A DNA stretch of 43,713 nt from Patulibacter sp. (GTDB taxonomy: Bacteria; Actinomycetota; Thermoleophilia; Solirubrobacterales; Solirubrobacteraceae). The notes beneath the pieces were generated by a model. That model had not been told where the DNA came from and did not search any database. It was given only the letters and a program-made list of their open reading frames with translations. Position numbers and translations under genes: made by a program. Each line of letters opens with the position of its first letter. Positions within the stretch are counted from its first letter, which is position 1. Below, piece after piece: positions 31,912 through 38,653 of this stretch. The DNA lies in the NCBI GenBank assembly GCA_015478825.1, contig JADMKN010000024.1, positions 1-43,713 on the forward strand. Direction: 5' to 3'.

Positions 31912-33044
31912 CCCGCAAGGTTCGCGTCGCCCTCGTCGCGCTCGCGCTCGCCGCCGTCGCACTGCTCGCCGCGGTGCTCGGCATCGACCTGCCCACCAGC
32001 AGCGACCAGCCGGACCGCGAAGCGATCGTCACGCAGCCGCTCGCGCCGGCCGCGATCGCCGACCCCGCCCAGCCCGACACCATCGAGATCCCGGCCGACG
32101 ACCTCGAGCAGGCCAACGAGGCGCTCGACGATCACCAGGACGCCCGCGACGAACGACCGGCCGGCGTCCCGCCCGCGGAGCTCGACGCCGGCGCCCAGCA
32201 GCAACGCGACGCCGCGCGTGAGGATCAGCTACCGCCGACCGCGCCGCTCGCCGCGCCCGCGCAGGCTGGCTGCAGTTCGGCGTTCGTGCGCAACTACAGC
32301 TCGCGTGGTGGCGTAGCGCCGCGGATCATCGTCCCGCACTACACCGTCTCCGCGAACCGGCCGGGGTGGGGCGACGTCAACGCCGTCGTCGGCTGGTTCA
32401 ACCAGGCCCGCTCCGGCGCGAGCTCGAACTATGTCGTCGACGACGAAGCGCACTGCAGGTACATCGTGCGCGAGTCCGACAAGGCGTGGACGCAGGCCGG
32501 GTTCAACCCGTGGGCAATCTCGATCGAGATCATCAACACCGGCAAGGAGGGGCGCCTCACGTCCGCCGCCGGCTACCGGCGGCTCGGCCAGATCATCAGC
32601 GACTCCGCGGAGCGGTGGAACATCCCGCTGCGCCAGGGCGCCATCGTCGGCTGCCGCGTCACCCGGTCGGGGATCATCGACCACGGCCGCCTCGGCTCCT
32701 GCGGCGGCAACCACCACGACATCGCGCCTTACCCGCTGCAGCCCGTCATCGACGCCGCGATCGCCCATCGCCGCGGCACGACGTCGACCGCCGACCCGCG
32801 CTACCGGCTCCTCGTCGCCGGCGAGCGCAAGCACGTCGACGAGCTGCTGTACCGCCGCCGCGTCGCCAACCGCAACGGCGGCTGGTCGAAGGTCGCGCCG
32901 CTGCACCTCGCGCGGGCCAGCGCCTCCCGCAAGTGGATCCGGCAACGGCTGCGCGTCATCGGCGCCGGCTCCCAGGCCAACCGGCCGAAGCGCCGCGCCT
33001 ACCTGCGGAAGGTCGAGAGCCGGCCCGCGCTACTGCAGCCCTGA
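31908..33044 (+). CDS. Endolysin: N-acetylmuramoyl-L-alanine amidase (PGRP/amidase_2)
   Basis: A 378-residue protein. Residues 1-27 are a signal or signal-anchor sequence (VRVALVALALAAVALLAAVLG). Residues 30-130 are an acidic Ala/Pro-rich spacer. Residues ~130-280 form an amidase_2/PGRP domain with VPHYTVSANRPG (first zinc histidine), SSNYVVDDEAHC, ISIEIINTG, and DHGRLGSCGGNHHDIAP (further zinc ligand region). The enzyme cuts the bond between muramic acid and the stem peptide. The basic C-terminus (RKWIRQRLRVIG, KRRAYLRK) may bind the wall. ATGA overlap with the preceding gene. Confidence 0.9.
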   Translation: MTRKVRVALVALALAAVALLAAVLGIDLPTSSDQPDREAIVTQPLAPAAIADPAQPDTIEIPADDLEQANEALDDHQDARDERPAGVPPAELDAGAQQQRDAAREDQLPPTAPLAAPAQAGCSSAFVRNYSSRGGVAPRIIVPHYTVSANRPGWGDVNAVVGWFNQARSGASSNYVVDDEAHCRYIVRESDKAWTQAGFNPWAISIEIINTGKEGRLTSAAGYRRLGQIISDSAERWNIPLRQGAIVGCRVTRSGIIDHGRLGSCGGNHHDIAPYPLQPVIDAAIAHRRGTTSTADPRYRLLVAGERKHVDELLYRRRVANRNGGWSKVAPLHLARASASRKWIRQRLRVIGAGSQANRPKRRAYLRKVESRPALLQP

Positions 33045-33051
33045 CCGCGGA

Positions 33052-33258
33052 CTAGCGGAGGTGTCCGAGCCGCTCCAGCGCGGCGACGGACGCAGCTGCG
33101 CTCGCCTTCCAGGATCGACGGATCGGTCCTGGGAGGTTGGGGGAGTTCCACGAAACGGTGACCGGGGTGCCCCGCCCGCTGTCGATGTAGAGCTGCTCAG
33201 CGAGCTCCTCGATGATCTGCACTCGCCGTCCGGGCCCCATGCGAACGTATGTTCCCAT
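33052..33258 (-). CDS. Small hypothetical protein beside a lipoprotein gene
   Basis: A leftward 68-residue frame starting nine bases after the lipoprotein stop, so it is likely co-transcribed with it. It is mixed helical and basic, with VQIIEELAEQLY in the first half and SWKASAAASVAALERL in the second. No motif is recognised and its ribosome site is weak. It is the only plausible gene in the stretch between the endolysin stop and the lipoprotein gene. It could be a lysogeny-expressed accessory gene. Confidence 0.45.
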   Translation of the reverse strand: MGTYVRMGPGRRVQIIEELAEQLYIDSGRGTPVTVSWNSPNLPGPIRRSWKASAAASVAALERLGHLR

Positions 33259-33267
33259 CTGGGATGA

Positions 33268-33789
33268 TCAGTCGCGAGTCTCCAGTGCGTAGCGGTCAGC
33301 CAGGACCAGGATGACTGTGTCGGCAAAGTGATCCAGCGCAGACCCGCCCCTGTCGGTTGCGCATGACGAGCTGATCTCTTCGGCAAACGTCTCCTCGGTG
33401 AACCGCGACTCGTTGCCCTCCAGGCCCTCATACACCGCGTCGGTGATCTCCTCGAGGAAGTCACCCGGAGCGGCAAGCCAATCCGTACAGGCGATGTCGT
33501 CGGGGGACCCCGAGGTCTGTGCCCCCCTTAGATCCAGCTCCCGCTTGATCTCGCCTGCGACTCCGCGCAGCCCCGCCTGATGCTCGGCGGGCAGCGCCGC
33601 GATTCCCGTCTTCGACGCGTCGCCGTCGAGGCGATCGAGCGCGGCGGAGCGGGTGTCGGGTGCCTCGGCCGCCTCACTCGTCGCCTCGGCAGGCGCGGGA
33701 TCGGCGGTGACGGCCGGCGCCGGGCGGCCCTCCCCGCAACCTGCGAGCGCGAAGGCGATGACTAGGGCTGTCGCTGGCGTCCGGAGCAT
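33268..33789 (-). CDS. Secreted lipoprotein, candidate lysogenic-conversion gene
   Basis: A 173-residue leftward protein with a signal peptide and a lipobox ALAGC (cysteine at residue 18), followed by an acidic Ala/Pro-rich linker and a helical domain from ~50 on (ALDRLDGDASKTG, EFLEEITDAVYEGLEG) holding two other cysteines. The mature lipoprotein would sit on the outer face of the membrane. Lipoprotein genes between lysis and repressor modules often give prophage-expressed superinfection exclusion or other conversion traits; that role is inference. Less GC-biased than its neighbours, so it may have come by recent transfer. Confidence 0.8.
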   Translation of the reverse strand: MLRTPATALVIAFALAGCGEGRPAPAVTADPAPAEATSEAAEAPDTRSAALDRLDGDASKTGIAALPAEHQAGLRGVAGEIKRELDLRGAQTSGSPDDIACTDWLAAPGDFLEEITDAVYEGLEGNESRFTEETFAEEISSSCATDRGGSALDHFADTVILVLADRYALETRD

Positions 33790-33987
33790 GGCGGCAGCTT
33801 ACGCTGTTCCACACGCCTGTGTCTGCAAGGTCTCGTGCGGATCGCTATCGCCCGTTGACATTGCGAGAGTGTGCCTGGTGCGATCGGGCTCTCGCTCGGT
33901 TCGACTGGGGGTGTTGGGTGGGGGTGGTTGATCGAGCGATGTGGACGGCGCTAAGGGCATTCGCCCGTGGCTGGCGCCTAGAGCGCC

Positions 33988-34431
33988 TCAGCCCGCGGTG
34001 CGCTGCGATGCTCGCCCAGATCGAGGCGCTGGCGTCTTCCGAGCTGCTCGAGTCCCAGCGACTACGGCGCCGACTATCGCCTCCTGAGTCGCGGTCAGCT
34101 CGACGTCGCCGCCGCCGCCGCTGATCGCCCGCAGGATCGCGAGCACATCGTCCCGGGTTTCGAGAAGGGTGTCGAGCTTCGACTCGATGCGAGCGAGGTG
34201 CGGGTCTAGTACCGGGGCGTCCGTGAGGAAGTCCTCAATCGGTCGCTGAGCAAAGGCCGCGACCTTCCGCGCGCTGTTCTCGGAGATTGTTGCGCCGCCC
34301 ATCCAGCCACTAACCGATCGTGGCGAGACGCCAATCAGTCGGGCAGCTTCGTCTTGCGCGAGACCGCGCTCTCTCATGGTGCGACGCACGACGTCGAGCA
34401 CCAGCTCGCTGTCGACACGTTGGGGGATCAT
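33988..34431 (-). CDS. XRE-family immunity repressor (CI-like)
   Basis: The leftward 147-residue protein (MIPQRVDSELVL...) has an N-terminal Cro/CI helix-turn-helix: LAQDEAARLIGVSPRSVSGWM, then ISENSARKVAAFAQRP. A helical C-terminal part (RIESKLDTLLETRDDVLAI) probably dimerises; there is no LexA/CI-type protease domain. I start at ATG 34431 because the longer ORF runs through the operator region. It faces the ribbon-helix-helix gene across a promoter region full of palindromes, the usual arrangement of a lysogeny repressor and early promoter. Lacking the self-cleavage domain, induction must use another route. Confidence 0.8.
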   Translation of the reverse strand: MIPQRVDSELVLDVVRRTMRERGLAQDEAARLIGVSPRSVSGWMGGATISENSARKVAAFAQRPIEDFLTDAPVLDPHLARIESKLDTLLETRDDVLAILRAISGGGGDVELTATQEAIVGAVVAGTRAARKTPAPRSGRASQRTAG

Positions 34432-34447
34432 GGGCGAAATGTAACCG

Positions 34448-34513
34448 TATATGCGCGCAGACTGCGCGCACTCGCAACCATACGTTGCGCGCAATTGCTG
34501 GTTGCGCTACGCT
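34448..34513. promoter_or_regulatory. Divergent promoters with repressor operators
   Basis: The octamer TGCGCGCA occurs at 34452-34459, 34463-34470 and 34486-34493, spaced 11 and 23 bp, on one face of the helix. A 32-bp dyad (GCAACCA at 34474-34480, TGGTTGC at 34499-34505, centre TTGCGCGCAA) surrounds the third copy. Rightward promoter candidate: TTGCGC 34485-34490, 17-bp spacer, TACGCT 34508-34513, 8 bases before the ATG at 34522, so a leaderless or nearly leaderless message. Leftward candidate: TTGCGA and CATATA (complement of 34472-34477 and 34448-34453), 18-bp spacer. Repressor binding should block both. Confidence 0.65.
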
Positions 34514-34521
34514 GCGGGCAG

Positions 34522-34722
34522 ATGGAAGCGGCAGGTCAGACAACGAAGCGCCGGCCGAAGCCCCACGTCTCGCTGCGTCTAAGTCCGTCGATTCACCAGG
34601 AGCTGCAGCGCCGCGCCTCGGAGGAGAACCGGTCGATGGTTCAGCACGTCGTGGAGCTCGTGAAGGCCGATGCCAACGCCAACAAGAAGGACCCCGCGGC
34701 GTTGTCGCGCCCGGGGTCGTGA
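34522..34722 (+). CDS. Ribbon-helix-helix DNA-binding protein
   Basis: A 66-residue product starting at ATG 34522, just after the rightward promoter. KPHVSLRLSPSIHQELQRRASEENRSMVQHV has the strand-helix-helix pattern of Arc/CopG/MetJ-type regulators. First in the rightward operon and divergent to the repressor, it is the likely Cro-like or antirepressor switch protein, or an early transcription regulator. The longer ORF in the track starts upstream within the operator and is rejected. Confidence 0.75.
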   Translation: MEAAGQTTKRRPKPHVSLRLSPSIHQELQRRASEENRSMVQHVVELVKADANANKKDPAALSRPGS

Positions 34723-34746
34723 TCCACATCCAAGAAGGGGATGCAG

Positions 34747-35061
34747 ATGCCCGAGAACTCTACCGACCTTGACGGCCCGAGCCCGCGCGAGTCGCTGCTG
34801 GTGACGCGTGCGGACGGCACGGCGATCCTGTTTGCCGGTGCCGCGGCCCGCGTGCTGCGCGGCGTGCTGCAGGACGCCGAGTCCTACAACGCGGACGTCG
34901 CGGTCGACCGCGAAGGTGCCGCGGTCCGCGCACGGTGCGCCGACGCGCTTCGCGGCTGGATGACCGGCGACACGCCCGACAGCGAGGTCGACCAGGCGTT
35001 CGTCGCCATGAGCGAGCTGCAGGTCTTCCTCGAGGAGATCGGCGAGGAGGTCCCGTGCTGA
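34747..35061 (+). CDS. Hypothetical protein, ~104 aa
   Basis: A ~104-residue acidic protein with ATG 34747 placed 6 bases after GAAGGGG; ATG 34741 would add two residues. Two helical segments are seen (ILFAGAAARVLRGVLQDAESY, VDQAFVAMSELQVFLEEIG). No family recognised. It is the second gene of the rightward immunity operon and ends in an overlap with the next gene. Confidence 0.6.
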   Translation: MPENSTDLDGPSPRESLLVTRADGTAILFAGAAARVLRGVLQDAESYNADVAVDREGAAVRARCADALRGWMTGDTPDSEVDQAFVAMSELQVFLEEIGEEVPC

Positions 35062-35249
35062 CCACCTGGATCCTGATCGGTGCGGCGGCGACCGTCGCCT
35101 GGACGGGCCGCAAGCCCGTCGCCGCGCTCCTGTGGGATGGCGTCGCGCGCTTCCGGCGCCCGCGGCAGCTCGAGCTGGTCGTGCCGCCCCGCCTGGACCG
35201 CTGGGCCGAGCTCGACGCGCCCGCTCGTGATGGGGGCGTCGAGTGGTAG
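35055..35249 (+). CDS. Small membrane protein, 64 aa
   Basis: A 64-residue product starting at GTG 35055, overlapping the previous gene by 7 bases. The N-terminal WILIGAAATVAWTG segment is a probable membrane span, followed by a basic cytoplasmic part (LLWDGVARFRRPRQLELVV). Small membrane proteins in this location are often exclusion or lysogeny genes; nothing specific is recognised here. Too short to be given a separate start in the ORF track. Confidence 0.5.
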   Translation: MLTTWILIGAAATVAWTGRKPVAALLWDGVARFRRPRQLELVVPPRLDRWAELDAPARDGGVEW

Positions 35250-35509
35250 CCATGCCGCGAGAGGTCGTTGCGACCGGCGAGTTCCGGATCGTGTCCGCCA
35301 GCGCGAGCGACCCTCGGCGCGGCGACGTGTTCGGGATCCGCAGCACGCGGATGTTCATCGAGTGGTCGCTGATCCTGGAGCACACCGGCGACCGCGGCCG
35401 GCACGCCGGAACGATGGTCACCCGCGAGGGCACGACCCTCACGGTCGACCAGCTGATCCGCGGCGACGTCGACAACTACGGCCGATTCAAGCGGGATAAG
35501 ACCCGATGA
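35243..35509 (+). CDS. Hypothetical protein, 88 aa
   Basis: An 88-residue product with GTG 35243 preceded by a GGGGG ribosome site; ATG 35252 is an alternative start. It looks like a compact beta-rich protein (TGEFRIVSASASDPRRGDVF, MFIEWSLILEHTG) with a short C-terminal helix. No family recognised. It overlaps its neighbours at both ends, confirming the operon. Confidence 0.6.
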   Translation: MVAMPREVVATGEFRIVSASASDPRRGDVFGIRSTRMFIEWSLILEHTGDRGRHAGTMVTREGTTLTVDQLIRGDVDNYGRFKRDKTR

Positions 35510-35820
35510 GGGCTGTCGTCGTAGACATCCGGTCGGCACGGTCTCGCCGTGCCGCCGCGCCCGGTCGCGCCCTGCGGCGAACCGCCGGCAACGTCGACCC
35601 CGTCGCGGTGGCCCGTCGCTCCGCCGCGGGGGAGCCGCTGCTCACCACCGCCGAGCTCTGCCGCGACCTGCAGGTCAGCGACCGTGAGGTGCGCCGCTGG
35701 CGCCACGAGGATCCGCCGGTTCCGTCGATCCCGGTAACCGAACGCTGTGTGCGCTACTTCCTGGCCGACGTGCTTGCGTGGCGCGCCGGCCGCGGCGGCC
35801 AGATCGGACAGGCGTCGTGA
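35506..35820 (+). CDS. Excisionase-like DNA-binding protein
   Basis: A 104-residue protein whose C-terminal ~60 residues match a MerR-like/excisionase winged helix (LLTTAELCRDLQVSDREVRRW, then VRYFLADVLAWRAGR). Directly upstream of the integrase with a GTGA overlap, it is the likely excisionase (recombination directionality factor) that bends attachment-site DNA to favour excision. The N-terminal 40 residues are basic and Ala/Arg-rich. ATG in an ATGA overlap with the previous gene. Confidence 0.75.
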   Translation: MRAVVVDIRSARSRRAAAPGRALRRTAGNVDPVAVARRSAAGEPLLTTAELCRDLQVSDREVRRWRHEDPPVPSIPVTERCVRYFLADVLAWRAGRGGQIGQAS

Positions 35821-36884
35821 GCGTCGACGACTACTTCACCAAGGGCGGCAAGCGCCGCTGGCGGGTGCGCGTCTACAACCCGCACACGAAGAAGGTCGAG
35901 CACGTCGGCGTTCGGGACACGAAGAAGCTCGCCAAGGCCCTCGAGGTGAAGGCGATCGCCAAGCTGACGCCGCTGACCGTCGAGCAGATCACCGTCAACC
36001 GGTGGCGCAAGCTCTGGCTGGAGACCCATCCGGTTGGCGAGAGCACCAAGAAGTGGCACGAGGAGCGCACCCGCCGGTTCGCTGACGAGTACGGCGAGAA
36101 GCTGCTCGTCGATATCGGCCGGCCGTTCGCGCTCGAATGGCACGCCCGACACCCGAGCACCACCCAAGTGCTGTCGGCGATGTGGGCGGCGGCGATCGCG
36201 AAGGACCTCGCCGAGGTCCAGCCGTGGCGCGGCCTGACCGCGCGCGGTCCCGGTCGCAAGCTGCTGCCCGGTTGGCTTGTCGAGCAGGACGTCGCGGACC
36301 TGGCGACCGCCGCGCTCGAGGTGCACCAGGGCCTCTACGGCGTCGTGGCCCGCGCGATGATCCTGACCGGCGCCTACGTCGGACTGCGACCCGGCGAGCT
36401 GGCCGGCCTGCAGTGGCCGGACGTGCGGTTCGACGCTGGCCGGATCCACGTCGAGCACCAGGCCAACGCCAAGCTCCGCCGGCTCACGCTGCCCAAGCAC
36501 GAGAAGACCCGTGTGTCGGTGATGCCCCCGATCGTCGCCGAAGCGCTCTCGTCGCTTCCGCGCCTACACGCGAACCTGGTCTTCCCGACGCCGCGCGGCG
36601 CCATCCACTGGCCCAACGCACGGGACCGCCTCTGGCACCCGATCCGCGCTGCGGTTGGCCGGCCGCGGATGGTCATGCACGAGCTGCGGCATTACACCGC
36701 GACGTGGCTCCTCGAGCACGGCGTCTCGGATTCCGACGTCGCCGACCAGCTCGGCCATCAGGACGGCGGCGTGCAGGTGCGCCGCACCTACGACCACCAC
36801 CGTGTCGAGCCTGCGCTCGAGCGCGTCGCGGCTGCGCTGAACGCCGTCCCCACCCTCGAGCTGCCGGCCGCCGCCGGGGCCTGA
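35817..36884 (+). CDS. int: Tyrosine integrase
   Basis: A 355-residue phage integrase with an N-terminal arm-binding-like domain (KRRWRVRVYNPHTKKVEHVG), a core-binding domain, and a catalytic domain with the active-site residues: R in AYVGLRPGELAGL, K in LPKHEKTR, H-x-x-R in HELRHYTATWLLEHG, the second H in QLGHQDGG, and the nucleophilic Y in VRRTYDHH. It carries out integration and, with excisionase, excision. I start at GTG 35817 (GTGA overlap); the track's GTG 35778 lies inside the excisionase gene. It is the last gene of the rightward immunity operon, so attP should follow it. Confidence 0.95.
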   Translation: MSVDDYFTKGGKRRWRVRVYNPHTKKVEHVGVRDTKKLAKALEVKAIAKLTPLTVEQITVNRWRKLWLETHPVGESTKKWHEERTRRFADEYGEKLLVDIGRPFALEWHARHPSTTQVLSAMWAAAIAKDLAEVQPWRGLTARGPGRKLLPGWLVEQDVADLATAALEVHQGLYGVVARAMILTGAYVGLRPGELAGLQWPDVRFDAGRIHVEHQANAKLRRLTLPKHEKTRVSVMPPIVAEALSSLPRLHANLVFPTPRGAIHWPNARDRLWHPIRAAVGRPRMVMHELRHYTATWLLEHGVSDSDVADQLGHQDGGVQVRRTYDHHRVEPALERVAAALNAVPTLELPAAAGA

Positions 36885-36908
36885 CCCGAACTTTTTCGCT
36901 CCCGGAGC

Positions 36909-36925
36909 TGTCATTCAGATGTCAT
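36909..36925 (+). other. Candidate integrase arm-type sites near attR
   Basis: The hexamer TGTCAT is found at 36909-36914 and 36920-36925, 11 bp apart, in an A/T-richer stretch directly after the integrase gene. Paired short direct repeats at one-turn spacing beside a phage integrase are typical of arm-type binding sites. The attachment core should lie nearby, but it cannot be identified without the left junction. Confidence 0.4.
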
Positions 36926-36980
36926 CGAGCACCCAAATCCCCCGCCCCGGCGGCTGTGGGGACCTTGTCCCGCAGTCCCC

Positions 36981-37069
36981 TCCGCCGACCGGACGTCGGC
37001 GGACCAGCCCGGCAGAGACGGCAGATCCGGTCTCTGCCGGGGCCCGAGCTGATCGGGCCCCCGGCAGAG
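36981..37069. terminator. Block of strong hairpins between converging genes
   Basis: Three stems lie in a row: TCCGCCGAC/GTCGGCGGA (36981-36989, 36995-37003), CCCGGCAGAGAC/GTCTCTGCCGGG (37008-37019, 37030-37041), and GGGGCCCGA/TCGGGCCCC (37039-37047, 37053-37061). The last can extend to CTCTGCCGGGGCCCGA pairing with 37053-37069 with one bulge, which would compete with the second stem. They lie between the integrase and the leftward membrane protein gene and should end both transcripts. Confidence 0.7.
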
Positions 37070-37090
37070 CGGACGGCCGCCGGCGGTCAG

Positions 37091-38236
37091 CTAGTCCGTG
37101 GACCCACGAAGGTCAACGCCGATGTAGGTCTCGCGCTGCGGGTCGGCGGGCGCGTCGCTGTTCCACAGCGCGAGCATGTCCGGTTCAGCATCGTCCGGCA
37201 TCTGGAAGAGGAGCTTCACCGTCGCCTTGAACCCCGGCTGGACGTCCTCGCACGTACCACCGTCCGCAACATCGATCGTGCGATCGTCGATGTCGAAGTT
37301 GCGATACTCCCCGTCAACGAGAACGGCTCCGCGATCTCCGCAGAAGTTACGTGCGCTCGTGCTTGTGTTGTTCTTCCACGTCACGGTTGCGATGTAGAAC
37401 GCGGCGTCGTCGTCTCCCGTGATCGGATCCGAGAACTCGCTGACCGGAACGGACGACACGCGATCGAACGACTCGACCTTGAACGTCATGTCATCGTCGG
37501 TGGCCGCCTTGCCGATCCGCGTGACCTTGCGGTCCCCAGCCTCATCGGCGGCATCTGCTTCACCGTCAGCGGACGCGTCTGGTGCGTTGGTCTCGGAGTC
37601 GCCACCTGTCGCCGGTTCGGCCTGCTCCGTCTCGGTGCTGGTATCCCAGTCTGCTGGTTCGGCGTTGTCGCCTGAAGGGTCATCGGCCGCGTCGCTGAGG
37701 GCCGTTTCGTCCTGGCTGTTGCCGTCGTTACCAGCTCGGTCGACCACGCCGAGCGCGACGGCGCCGGCGAACGCAAGGACCGTGAGCACGCCGGCGATGA
37801 CCCGCTGACGTGCGGGCGTACCAGGCAGGGCGGTGGCTCCCCATACGGCGAGCGACGCCGAAGCGACGATCACGAGCACCAGGCCCCAGCCGATCGAGAT
37901 GCTGAACCACTCGTTCGTGCTGTCGTTGCCCGAAAGGAAGTGAATCGCGTCGCCGAGGCCGATTCCCCCGGCGATGATCCCGCCGGGGAGGGCGAGCCAA
38001 GGTACCCGACGAACCGCGATGAGCACGCCGAGGGCCGCGGCGATGGCGAGGGTGATCCAGCCGTCTCCGCCGCCCGTGGTGCCGGCGACTGACCACGGAC
38101 CAGCGGTGACCCAGGTGCCGATCGACCCGACGGCCATGGCGACGGCTGAGGCGAGGCCCCAGGCGAGCCGCCGATCGATCGTGATGCTGCCGGCTGGGGG
38201 CTTCTCGACGGGCGCTGGTTCGTGTGTGCTGCTCAT
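37091..38236 (-). CDS. Membrane protein with DUF4352-like extracellular domain
   Basis: A leftward 381-residue protein. Residues ~20-170 contain five likely membrane spans (such as LAWGLASAVAMAVGSIGTWV and VIAGVLTVLAFAGAVALGVV). Residues ~170-240 are a long acidic, low-complexity linker. Residues ~245-380 resemble a secreted Ig-like DUF4352 domain (MTFKVESFDRVSSVPV, FYIATVTWKNNTSTSA, FKATVKLLFQMP). DUF4352 proteins are common in Gram-positive genomes and phages but have no settled function. GC bias is lower than in adjacent genes, and it lies right at the prophage boundary, so it could be a host gene or a phage cargo gene. Confidence 0.75.
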   Translation of the reverse strand: MSSTHEPAPVEKPPAGSITIDRRLAWGLASAVAMAVGSIGTWVTAGPWSVAGTTGGGDGWITLAIAAALGVLIAVRRVPWLALPGGIIAGGIGLGDAIHFLSGNDSTNEWFSISIGWGLVLVIVASASLAVWGATALPGTPARQRVIAGVLTVLAFAGAVALGVVDRAGNDGNSQDETALSDAADDPSGDNAEPADWDTSTETEQAEPATGGDSETNAPDASADGEADAADEAGDRKVTRIGKAATDDDMTFKVESFDRVSSVPVSEFSDPITGDDDAAFYIATVTWKNNTSTSARNFCGDRGAVLVDGEYRNFDIDDRTIDVADGGTCEDVQPGFKATVKLLFQMPDDAEPDMLALWNSDAPADPQRETYIGVDLRGSTD

Positions 38237-38653
38237 GCCACGGCAGCCTACGCGAACGGTGTACGGGTGGACGCGTCAACCAGCCGCGAAGATAGCCCGC
38301 TAGGGCGCGGACCGCAGGATTCTTCTGCCGGCTTGGAACGCCACCCGGCGGGGCGGCGTTGCTCGTTCGGCCCTACAACCGGGCCTTGTGGTCGTGCCCG
38401 TCGAGACGTTGCGGGCTCCGCCGGTGGAAGGGTGGACACCAAGTCCCCGTATGCGCCCCGACCGGTATCCCGCTGGGCGTCGTTTCACGTTCCACCGCAT
38501 GGGTACGAAACTGACGTGACCCCGGTTACGCCCGACGCCCCTTCGCACGCGAGCAACCGCCCGTTCGTGCCGATCCTCACGGCCCGGCTGCGACGATCGG
38601 CACGACCGATCCGTCCGCTGGTCTCAAGCGGCTTTCCGGCCTAGGCTCGTCGT
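38237..38653. other. Intergenic region with long inverted repeat
   Basis: This 417-bp gap separates the divergent membrane protein and NDH-2 genes. It has no ORF with convincing protein features and no recognisable tRNA. A perfect 11-bp inverted repeat, TCGTGCCGATC (38565-38575) and GATCGGCACGA (38595-38605) around a 19-base loop, lies ~50-90 bases before the NDH-2 start. TAGGCT at 38642-38647 resembles an actinobacterial -10 box and would give a nearly leaderless NDH-2 message. The inverted repeat could be an operator for a redox regulator; this is inference. Confidence 0.5.

Larger units (their letters stand above)
1..36925. mobile_element. Integrated siphovirus-type prophage (left end outside window)
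   Basis: The region holds a continuous set of tailed-phage genes: replication, terminase, HK97-type portal, protease and capsid, tail, lysis, repressor, excisionase-like and tyrosine integrase. Early and late genes run rightward. The lipoprotein, its small neighbour and the repressor run leftward. The left attachment site is not in the window because position 1 already lies inside a phage gene. The right junction is placed just after the integrase, near candidate arm sites and a terminator block, since genes beyond 38.6 kb are clearly chromosomal. The exact attR core cannot be found without the left end or an empty-site relative. Whether the membrane-protein gene at 37091-38236 belongs to phage or host is unresolved. 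Confidence 0.9.

Noticed and set aside
33819-34124. Rightward 101-residue ORF over the 3' part of the repressor gene
   Set aside because: Nearly half lies antisense to the repressor and ends in a poly-Arg tail typical of GC-rich shadow frames. A TTGACA box is near it, but there is no good ribosome site or protein family.
35778-35816. Longer integrase start at GTG 35778
   Set aside because: It lies within the excisionase-like gene; GTG 35817 in a GTGA overlap matches the coupling used by the whole operon.
38237-38653. Possible tRNA at the prophage/host border as integration target
   Set aside because: No cloverleaf arms or T-loop consensus were found by eye on either strand; a covariance search could test this properly.
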